Positions 11,801-23,800 of a stretch of 64,000 bases of DNA are shown here, piece by piece (position 1 is the stretch's first letter; the number at the start of each line of letters is the position of its first letter). Below the pieces are notes generated by a model, which worked only from the letters and a program-made list of their open reading frames with translations, was not told the origin of the DNA and did no database searches. A program made the position numbers and the translations under genes. The stretch is from Phlebotomus papatasi (taxonomy: Eukaryota > Arthropoda > Insecta > Diptera > Psychodidae): NCBI RefSeq assembly GCF_024763615.1, contig NC_077222.1, positions 992,001 to 1,056,000 on the forward strand, written 5' to 3'.

Positions 11801-14800
11801 TCTTTCCTGAATAGCAAAGAACCCCATAAGAATTCCATATGGTGACTACTTAAAATTCTCCGATCTCATGCAGTGTAGCTTAGAGAGATGGGAAGTTGGG
11901 ATGAGATATTTGACTTTTGCGCGGACTTTCGGTTACATCCCAGAAAATCAATAGACATCACCACAGAATATCTGAGCCACAAAAGAAGTTCCACATGGAA
12001 ATCTAATATGTTTCTGATAGTTATCAGAAGGAGACTGTGAGGTGTCTCTCCGAGGGAAACAAATTAAAAGGTGTTTTCTCCTTAAAGGTGCTGGAGTGAC
12101 GAAGGAGAAAAGAATATTTCTTCCACCATTATCTTAGAAGTATAGGGAAAAAAAGAATAATATGACCTTATGCTTCCCTTTTGTGTTCCGCATTGATCCA
12201 AGACCGCATCTTATGCTAAAGAAAACCCAATGCTGGAGTCACCAGAGTCGAGTGGTGAAGTTGATGGATTCCTATCCATCACTCTCTCTCTCGTACAAGA
12301 AGTTGAATAAAATAATAAATTAGGGTTCTTCACTGGGTGAACAATAACCTGTTTACTAGCAAACAAACGACTTTTTAAAAATCTCAACATCAACTCTCCC
12401 CAGACAACAAGAAGTTCCAGGCCACTCAAGATGAATTACCGAAAATCGATAATTTGACTTTGTAGTCACGATTAGAATTGGGAAATAATGAGGTAACTTT
12501 AGGGGGTTGTTTTGATGCTCAAAATAGCGCCAAACAAAAGAACTCCTTGGGTGTTTATTTCACATATTGATTTGCGGTGATCTCTTATGTCAATGTGATA
12601 AATGAGTGGTAATTTGTAACCACAAATACTTTTCTTGGGAATCTTCTCTGGCGAAATGCCTTAAGATCACACTTTGGATTTCGAGATAAAAATCGGTTAA
12701 ATTTCTTAAAGCAAAGTGAGTGAAATAGCAAAAGAAGCATTAAACTAAATAAAATTGGTAACGCCATTGATTAAAAGTTCGTTGATTTGACAAAACTATT
12801 GATTTTTTATATAGAAGAATATCCTTTTGACAATTTTTTAATAAATAGCTTTACAAAGCTAGAATTTAAGAGTAGTTGAGATAAATAAAACCGAATAAAT
12901 AATAATGCAACTTAAGGGAGTTTCCTGAACTACAACGCCACATTCATTTTTTTATTTTTTATAAATCGATAGATAAACTATCAAACTATCTGAGAATATA
13001 TCATAAAAATTTCAAAATCCAATTCGAAGTATTTTGGAAAATACAAAGACAAAAGCAGGAACGTTAAACATTAAAAACATTGAAACGTGTGAAAAAACTT
13101 TATCATTCTATTAAAACGAATAAAGGATTATTTTCCTTAAGATTAAATTGTCTTCTAAATAAAGTAAAAAGGCTTTTGAAAAGCAATTTTAAATAATTTT
13201 TCAGCATGTTAAAGTCAATATTTTATAGCGAAAAAGGCGAAAAATCAATTTAAAAAAATTATTGAATAAAAATTTCGACTTCACCATTATTTCTGGTTTT
13301 GTTCTAAGTTCAGCTGTGAAATACAAGTACAATAATTGGAAGTTTGTTTTGGATTTTTGTTTAGAAGAAGAATTGATATAGTCCCAAATTGTTGCACTCA
13401 GACAAGGGCATTAATTCTATATAATAAATAATGTAAATAAATAAAATAATAAAAACCTGTGACTTTCCCGCCAGAGACTGCAGTGACGAGCTCTAATGAA
13501 CTAATCATTTTTTTAAATTTTTTATGAAAAAAAAATTATTTAAACAATTTAACTATTTATAATACGCTTGCCTTGCGTAAGGTAAAGTACCCTCTAGTCG
13601 GCCGTTTCTCAACTCGGCCAGTTGAATTATTTAACCAATTTTTTGACGTTTTATAGTCAATTTCTATGAAATTTTCACTGATTTACGTTATATATAATAT
13701 AATACACCTTATAATGTTAAATCTGTAAGACCATATTATAACAAATCTAAGTAAATTGAATAAATAGTCGCACTGGCCGAGTTGAGAAATCGGCCGACTA
13801 CAGGGTACTTTACCTTATTTGTTTCTTTTTACTTTCAATTCTCTGTTTAACTTGTACTTTTTGAACTTGGATGGCTCAGACGGCTTATACAACCTGTAGA
13901 GGAGCTTTTCCACCGTTTTGCTCTGGAGGTTGGTCACCAACGCTAAGCCGGCGGTGGACGCTAACTGTCTCTTTACTTGCTTAAACCATGTCAGTGTTTT
14001 CAAGGGATTTAATCCCAATAGCACGCATTGTCATTGTAAATAAATAAATAAATAAATAATAGAAAACATACGACAATTTTGAGAAGCTCGGTTTTTTCTA
14101 AATCAATTTTTTTAAACAGTTGTATTTTTGACCTTCTAATTCAGGGAATCCCCTTAAAAGAATTAATTTTAGGTTATGCAAAAATTTGTTATAATCGCTA
14201 GAACTAATAAATATTTATTTATATAGCATAATAAGCAATTCCAACAAAGCAAATGATTGATAAATTATTTTGAAATTACATAAATCATCCAACATTAAAG
14301 AAAAATTATTTATTTCAAGGTTTTTCCCCTTTTAATTCAAAAATTTTGAATAAATAAAACTATTAAACAATAAAATTACAAACTTTCACAAAAGGGTTTA
14401 AAACGTAGTAACAATTTGCAAAATATTTATTAATCCGGCAATATATACCAAAAAGTAATTGAATCTTAAGTTAAGTTTGTAATTATAATGCCAGAAATAA
14501 TTAATTAAAATATGATTAATAAATTAAAAATATATAAATTCCATATTAGCAAACAATTAAAAAAAATAATAATAATTTAAACTGTTTATTTCCCAATTTT
14601 AATTTTTTGAGTTCAGGAAAACCTTATTGTTAATATTAGTATTTCTTTCTGTTAGAAAAAATAATTAAAAATATCACAAATTATAAATGTTTTATCACTT
14701 TAAAGTTCCTTTTAAAATCATGATAAATCTCTCCTTGATCAGGACAATTTTTCACCATTAGTGGTGAGTTTTAGAAAAATTAATTTATCACTGTAAGTCA

Positions 14801-17800
14801 AGAATTGACCAGACAAGCCACAAGTTAGCTCTAGGATCATGTCACAGGTCACACTAATTTTTATCCCATTTATCGAGACATGCAAAAGCATTCCTCTAGA
14901 ACTCCCCATTTTGGGGCTGAGTTAGTGCGAAAAAAAAGTAACACCCTAACATTTCTACTTGAGCGATTTTCAATTTTCATCTCGAGTCATCTATCACACT
15001 TATTTCGAAATAATTGAATTTTAAACAAGCCGAAAAACATACACCAAGTGACAAAGGAACGAGGATGCTAAACCACCTCTTTATCTACAAATTAGCGCAC
15101 CCGGCCCCCTTTAACTTTGGTCCTCAAGGCACGCAAAGGGGACAAGATAAATGGCATCTCATTTATTTCTTAACTAAAGATCTTCCTCTCTGATAAATAT
15201 CATCGTCACTTCTTGTACTCCTTTTCAAGCCATGGCACCCAATATTCATCTTTTTCCACTTGGGAATTTCCTCATTGGGAGTCGCGTGTGTTATTAACAT
15301 TGAATTTCTCCAGCAATTTCGGCGAACTTTTCAGACTTTTTATTTTTAAAACTCCGTTTGTCAGGAACGGTCGTTTTGAGGAAGATTAACGCAGCATTAT
15401 CAATCAAAATCAATTATACCCTCGCAATGCTATTGCAATGCTGAATTAATGCTTTATGAGAAGCATCACGCACAATTCAGACCATTTTACAAGTTATTTA
15501 TGTCACAATTCAGTTAATTTGATTTGAATTGACAGGTGTCAGGCATTTTAAAAGAGCTATAGTAAATTAAATTTATTAAAATATGCAATTTACAATGATC
15601 CTTATATGATGGTTTCTATACTTGTTTTTCATGAAAAGCATCTTGCAAAATTAAGATCATTTACTTTTGTATTTGACTCCCAGTTTAGTTTCTACGAACT
15701 TCTTTGACATTTGTCAAAAACTAAAAATAAAATAATAGCAAATAATTCTTTTGTAAATTCAGAATTTTTTAGTCCACTCTTCAAAATTTCCTATCAAACA
15801 ATTCGACTTTGTTTACAATTCACTGAATTTGATTTGAATTGACAGCTGTCAAATGTTTCAAAATTTCAAAATAACGTATATCCGTTATCTATCCCATTCC
15901 GAAAATTTTTCACCACCTTCTGTGAGCTCTCTAGTGGATTTTCCCAGGCAATGGGGCCAAGATGGACCTCCTACTGAAGAGTATCGTGACTCTGTTATAT
16001 GATTCCACTCATAAGTGGCTTCTGGTATAAAAATGCGCTATATTGAATAATCTGATTGAACGTCTTCGATCATTTCAAGTTCATTTGGGTGGTTTTGTTG
16101 TGTGTCTCATTGAGCCAGACAGTCATGAAAAAAGTCACTGTATTGACGTTGATCATTGATGAACTCGAACTTGAAAATTTATTCGTCTATTTTATTGCTC
16201 GAACTCTATAGAAAAAGCAATATGTATAATACAGTGATTGTGGGATAAATATATTTCAACTTCTTGAATTCTGGAATACTTAAGCTTTGAGGAAAATATT
16301 GGCTTTTTGCTTGACCGCTTCTCCTGTTGTGTAAAAAAGAATTAAAGGCCAAACGGTTGGAGATATCAAAGTCTGGTCTTCTGTGACCCTTTTAAAAGAA
16401 ATGTATTGATCTATTTCGAAAATAGCTTCCATGATTGTTCCTTGACTTTTGCACTTCTCGAATTTTTTCAACTAAGATAATTTTTATTTGATTTTGTCTT
16501 TTTGCCGTGTGTCCATCGCCGTCTTAACGTTGATACCAACCTTTGGAATGGATACGATAGAATATCCATTTCACTAATTGTGTGTTATTTTTTATAATAA
16601 ATGTCAGAATGAGTCAAAGGCTGTTTGGAACGTGTATTAATTTGCATGAAGTGATCAAATTCGCGGTGTCGAGCATTTCGCGAATTTTCATTAGCCATTT
16701 TTTTCTGAGGCACACAAATTTGAGCACGAGGTATTCCATGTTGCGGAATGTCTGTCTCTCAATCATATGGACGAATATCGGAATTGATGGAGGCTGCATG
16801 GCTGAATGCTGGGCTGCCAGACAACTACTGGATGTCACGCACTCTCTGCCCTGGATGAGGATCAATGGGGGCCTCGAGCTCCATGAGTTGCATATTTCCA
16901 ATGTTGTTAATTCTTTTCCCCTTGGCTGTTGATGGTGATTATTTGCTGTGGAGTAACATCGTTGAGGAGGGTCTTATTGTTGGTCGTTGCTCGGTTCTTT
17001 CTTCTCCTGACTGCCTTCCGCTCTTTTTCCCGGAAATTTTGTGAAAACTCACGGTTTGGAGCTTTAGTGAAAAATCAATAGTTCAGGGGGTTATTGATCT
17101 CAAAATTAGTTATACTCCATAACAGGGAAGCTTATTATTATGGCGAAATACCCAAAATTATGAAACATACTGACAGATCTTCATGAATGATCAAGAAATT
17201 GGGAAACATCGAGGCTAACCCGGGTAAACACTTACCGTTTTTCCAGAAAATCGAAAATCTGCTCTAAAAACCGCAATTCTCAATATTTCTGGATGAAATC
17301 TGGATGAAAATGGTTCTACTAATTGATTTTCATTACGAGATTTGCAAAATCCCTAAAAAAAATTGGACCGGAAAAATTGTTTACGGTTTTATCAAAAAAT
17401 CGAAAATTTGCTCTAAAACCGCAATTCTCAATATTTCTGGATGAAATCTGGATGAAAATGGTTCTACTAATTGATTTTCATTACGAGATTTGCAAAATCC
17501 CTAAAAAAAATTGGACCGGAAAAATTGTTTACGGTTTTATCAAAAAATCGAAAATTTGCTCTAAAACCGCAATTCTCAATATTTCTGGATGAAATCTGGA
17601 TGAAAATGGTTCTACTAATTGATTTTCATTACGAGATTTGCAAAATCCCTAAAAAAAATTGGACCGGAAAAATTGTTTACGGTTTTATCAAAAAATCGAA
17701 AATTTGCTCTAAAACCGCAATTCTCAATATTTCTGGATGAAATCTGGATGAAAATGGTTCTACTAATTGATTTTCATTACGAGATTTGCAAAATCCCTAA

Positions 17801-20800
17801 AATAATTGGACCGGAAAAATTGTTTACGGTTTTATCAAAAAATCGAAAATTTGCTCTAAAACCGCAATTCTCAATATTTCTGGATGAAATCTGGATGAAA
17901 ATGGTTCTACTAATTGATTTTCATTACGAGATTTGCAAAATCCCTAAAAAAAATTGGACCGGAAAAATTGTTTACGGTTTTATCAAAAAATCGAAAATTT
18001 GCTCTAAAACCGCAATTCTCAATATTTCTGGATGAAATCTGGATGAAAATGGTTCTACTAATTGATTTTCATTACGAGATTTGCAAAATCCCTAAAAAAA
18101 ATTGGACCGGAAAAATTGTTTACGGTTTTATCAAAAAATCGAAAATTTGCTCTAAAACCGCAATTCTCAATATTTCTGGATGAAATCTGGATGAAAATGG
18201 TTCTACTAATTGATTTTCATTACGAGATTTGCAAAATCCCTAAAAAAAATTGGACCGGAAAAATTGTTTACGGTTTTATCAAAAAATCGAAAATTTGCTC
18301 TAAAACCGCAATTCTCAATATTTCTGGATGAAATCTGGATGAAAATGGTTCTACTAATTGATTTTCATTACGAGATTTGCAAAATCCCTAAAAAAAATTG
18401 GACCGGAAAAATTGTTTACGGTTTTATCAAAAAATCGAAAATTTGCTCTAAAACCGCAATTCTCAATATTTCTGGATGAAATCTGGATGAAAATGGTTCT
18501 ACTAATTGATTTTCATTACGAGATTTGCAAAATCCCTAAAAAAAATTGGACCGGAAAAATTGTTTACGGTTTTATCAAAAAATCGAAAATTTGCTCTAAA
18601 ACCGCAATTCTCAATATTTCTGGATGAAATCTGGATGAAAATGGTTCTACTAATTGATTTTCATTACGAGATTTGCAAAATCCCTAAAAAAAATTGGACC
18701 GGAAAAATTGTTTACGGTTTTATCAAAAAATCGAAAATTTGCTCTAAAACCGCAATTCTCAATATTTCTGGATGAAATCTGGATGAAAATGGTTCTACTA
18801 ATTGATTTTCATTACGAGATTTGCAAAATCCCTAAAAAAAATTGGACCGGAAAAATTGTTTACGGTTTTATCAAAAAATCGAAAATTTGCTCTAAAACCG
18901 CAATTCTCAATATTTCTGGATGAAATCTGGATGAAAATGGTTCTACTAATTGATTTTCATTACGAGATTTGCAAAATCCCTAAAAAAAATTTGACCGGAA
19001 AAATTGTTTACGGTTTTATCAAAAAATCGAAAATTTGCTCTAAAACCGCAATTCTCAATATTTCTGGATGAAATCTGGATGAAAATGGTTCTACTAATTG
19101 ATTTTCATTACGAGATTTGCAAAATCCCTAAAAAAAAATTGGACCGGAAAAATTGTTTACGGTTTTATCAAAAAATCGAAAATTTGCTCTAAAACCGCAA
19201 TTCTCAATATTTCTGGATGAAATCTGGATGAAAATGGTTCTACTAATTGATTTTCATTACGAGATTTGCAAAATCCCTAAAAAAAATTGGACCGGAAAAA
19301 TTGTTTACGGTTTTATCAAAAAATCGAAAATTTGCTCTAAAACCGCAATTCTCAATATTTCTGGATGAAATCTGGATGAAAATGGTTCTACTAATTGATT
19401 TTCATTACGAGATTTGCAAAATCCCTAAAAAAAATTGGACCGGAAAAATTGTTTACGGTTTTATCAAAAAATCGAAAATTTGCTCTAAAACCGCAATTCT
19501 CAATATTTCTGGATGAAATCTGGATGAAAATGGTTCTACTAATTGATTTTCATTACGAGATTTGCAAAATCCCTAAAAAAAATTGGACCGGAAAAATTGT
19601 TTACGGTTTTATCAAAAAATCGAAAATTTGCTCTAAAACCGCAATTCTCAATATTTCTGGATGAAATCTGGATGAAAATGGTTCTACTAATTGATTTTCA
19701 TTACGAGATTTGCAAAATCCCTAAAAAAAATTGGACCGGAAAAATTGTTTACGGTTTTATCAAAAAATCGAAAATTTGCTCTAAAACCGCAATTCTCAAT
19801 ATTTCTGGATGAAATCTGGATGAAAATGGTTCTACTAATTGATTTTCATTACGAGATTTGCAAAATCCCTAAAAAAAATTGGACCGGAAAAATTGTTTAC
19901 GGTTTTATCAAAAAATCGAAAATTTACTCTAAAACCGCAATTCTCAATATTTCTGGATGAAATCTGGATGAAAATGGTTCTACTAATTGATTTTCATTAC
20001 GAGATTTGCAAAATCCCTAAAAAAAATTGGACCGGAAAAATTGTTTACGGTTTTATCAAAAAATCGAAAATTTGCTCTAAAACCGCAATTCTCAATATTT
20101 CTGGATGAAATCTGGATGAAAATGGTTCTACTAATTGATTTTCATTACGAGATTTGCAAAATCCCTAAAAAAAATTGGACCGGAAAAATTGTTTACGGTT
20201 TTATCAAAAAATCGAAAATTTGCTCTAAAACCGCAATTCTCAATATTTCTGGATGAAATCTGGATGAAAATGGTTCTACTAATTGATTTTCATTACGAGA
20301 TTTGCAAAATCCCTAAAAAAAATTTGACCGGAAAAATTGTTTACGGTTTTATCAAAAAATCGAAAATTTGCTCTAAAACCGCAATTCTCAATATTTCTGG
20401 ATGAAATCTGGATGAAAATGGTTCTACTAATTGATTTTCATTACGAGATTTGCAAAATCCCTAAAAAAAAATTGGACCGGAAAAATTGTTTACGGTTTTA
20501 TCAAAAAATCGAAAATTTGCTCTAAAACCGCAATTCTCAATATTTCTGGATGAAATCTGGATGAAAATGGTTCTACTAATTGATTTTCATTACGAGATTT
20601 GCAAAATCCCTAAAAAAAATTGGACCGGAAAAATTGTTTACGGTTTTATCAAAAAATCGAAAATTTGCTCTAAAACCGCAATTCTCAATATTTCTGGATG
20701 AAATCTGGATGAAAATGGTTCTACTAATTGATTTTCATTACGAGATTTGCAAAATCCCTAAAAAAAATTGGACCGGAAAAATTGTTTACGGTTTTATCAA

Positions 20801-23800
20801 AAAATCGAAAATTTGCTCTAAAACCGCAATTCTCAATATTTCTGGATGAAATCTGGATGAAAATGGTTCTACTAATTGATTTTCATTACGAGATTTGCAA
20901 AATCCCTAAAAAAAATTGGACCGGAAAAATTGTTTACGGTTTTATCAAAAAATCGAAAATTTGCTCTAAAACCGTAATTCTCAATATTTCAGGATGAACT
21001 CCATGAGTTACACATTCGCAATTTTGTTAATTTTTTTCCCCTTGGCTGTTGATGGTGATTATTTGCTTTGGAGTAACATAGTTGAGGCGGATCTTATTGG
21101 TGGTCGTGGCTCGGTTCTTTCTTCTCCAGACTGCCTTCCGTTCTTTTTTCCGGAAATTTTATGAAAATTCACGGTTAGGGGCTTTAGTGGAAAATCAATA
21201 GTTCAGGGGGTTATTTAGCTCAAAAGGAGTTATACTACATAAGAGAGAAACCTTTCAGATCTTCATAAATGATCAAAAATTTGCAAAAATCGTATTTCTT
21301 AAAGTCATTAACCTAGACTAAAATTGAAATTAGTAACTTTTGAACTTCAGATTAATTTAATTTGCATATAAACTCTTGAGAATTTGAAGAGAGTAACTTA
21401 GCAATTAATTTGTCATCATAAAGCATAAAGATCAAGGCGGTTTATTGCATCAGTTGTCTTCATCAGCAGACCCTTATTCAAATTCAAAGAAATACAACTT
21501 TGAAAGCTCTCTCCATTTCTCAATGTTTTAACAGATAACAAGGCTATAATAGAGATTTTCTTCCACTCAATTATAGCCTCTGATTTGCCAATTAATTAAT
21601 TGGGAAATGGCAAGAAGGAATTTCCCCAGGGATTCATTTTCCACACGCAAGAAAAGCCTGAACTCTGGCTTATTGGGAATAGATTTTCTGTGTTGGTGGT
21701 ATGGAGTTGAATGATTAAAAGAAGGCAAGGTGACTTGCAGTTTGCTTTAATTGCAAATGTGGGTTCGCCATTCGGCCTAAATTGCACTTTTGTGTGCATT
21801 TTGCACCGACAATTGTGATATTGTACGTCTCTTGCCAACCCATATTAATATGCAAATGAACTCGTAATTTGCGGTTGATTGCATGAAAAATTTCATTTAA
21901 AAAAATTTTTTTATTTTATTTTTCATCTATAGCCTTTTCAACACCATTCTTATTATTACTTGGCTTCTTTTTCTCTGTCACTCGCATGAATATGTGGCCT
22001 TTTTTCTCAAGTTCTATGAAACTTTGCCTTTCATGCTGAGCATGACTCGATGATTTTCATCCTCCAGTCTTATTTACTTGTGAATTCACAGCTGAAATGA
22101 TATCGTCTCAATGGAAAACATCGAGATGATGAGGTGGAGAAAAAACACTGTTTAGATGGGAGAAGAATGAGCTTCTTCAGTAACATTTTTCGAGATCTAA
22201 TTGGGGAGATCAAGAGTAAGAGTGAGAATACCAAAAAAGATTATTCTAAAAATAAAAAAAGAACGGCCTAGGAAATTTTGCGGAGTGTTGTTTTAAATTG
22301 CTTTAGAAATCATGTCAAAACATCAGTTTACACGTTAACTACTTATAAAGGACTTAATAAGTACTTAATTTAATGCAATGCCTGAATTTAAAGTAGTTGT
22401 AAAGCAACGAACTATCAAATATATGGAAATTAGACAATTCGAGTAACACCTTATATCCAGGACCTTTTGAGAATTTAATAGCTTAATACAAATTAATTTT
22501 TTGAAAAAAAAAATATATTTAATAAATATAGAGGAATGTTGGCATGGTTCGCACAGAGTGAACCTTCAAACAATGCAAATTTTCTATTTGTTTGCAAATA
22601 GCTAGTTCGTCATTTCTAAGCCATAAGATAGATCATTATTAAGCTCATGAAACGAGATAAGAAATGGTAGGTAAGGTGGTTTGAAGGTTCACTCTGTGCG
22701 AACCATGCCTTCATTCCCCTATATTTCATAATTGGTAATACTATTATGCTAAAGCAACGTTCCAAAATGGGTTTATCCTAAGAGAAATTCCCGATGACCT
22801 AAAGAGGATTCGAAATCCAGCCATTTGCTTCACAGAACGTCTATTGTACCAATTGTTTGTAGAGTACCCTTATCGTGATGTTCACGACTGTACAACACGC
22901 AGAAAATCTGTCTAAATAAGCTACTGGCACTTATTAACAATCATTTTAATATCGATTTAGACTTTACTCTGAAGATTAACCTATTACTTGTAGATTGTTA
23001 CCATTTACTAAACATTCATACACCATATAATTTTTTTTTAAAAATTATTTTAAATTATTTACTGACTATATTTGGAATTTTCACTGATCAAACTGAAATT
23101 TACTGATCAAAAATATTTAGGGGAGACCGGGGTAAATTAGCCACCAAATGAAATTCTTATTGCGTATAATTTGTAAAAAAATGTTTGTATAATACTGATA
23201 AATATTTCAGTGAATAGTAAGGGAAATGTATACACACAGAAAAATGGAAAATTCTTAAACAGAAACACCCAGGAATTTAATTTCAAATCCCATCCAATGA
23301 ATGCCTAATTCTAAATCCTTGATCATTTAGTTTTAGTTGCAATTTGCAAATCTGTAGACATTTTTCATTTTCCAGCTAATGCAGAACTTAAGTTCCCGAT
23401 CTCTTAACTTGAAAGAGCTAGGGATTCTAGCCCATTTCTTTCGTTCAGAGCTTCTAAACTTAAACGCCTCGGGGACTCACGTCCGATTTAAGTTCCCAGG
23501 ATCTTATATATTCTTAAATTTAGAGTCAAAATTTTTCTGCGTGTAGGGTAAAGGCTCATAATTTTGGATAGTCTGCTTATAAGCATTGATGTTCCAAGTT
23601 TGAAATGCGATATTTTCAATACTAATTGACTTTTTTGTTACTCTCTTTTCAGAAGGGTTGTTTAGAAACTTGGCAAGGGTTTATTGTCACTGTTTTTACT
23701 AAAATTAGTTTTAATACGTTTAAAAATGAATTGATATGTAGAGGTGAATTTGACTCTTATTTTGGAGAACTTGGTTATTAATTTGGACAACTTGGCTGTA

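Noticed and set aside
17236..20991. CRISPR-like array
   Set aside because: There are no unique spacers; the units are contiguous and identical, and the genome is eukaryotic.
17323..20997. A ladder of 71-138 residue open frames at 148-base spacing, which might look like a repeat protein family
   Set aside because: They are the same satellite read repeatedly. Most begin at TTG rather than ATG, the period is not a multiple of 3, and each frame stops after about 1.8 units.
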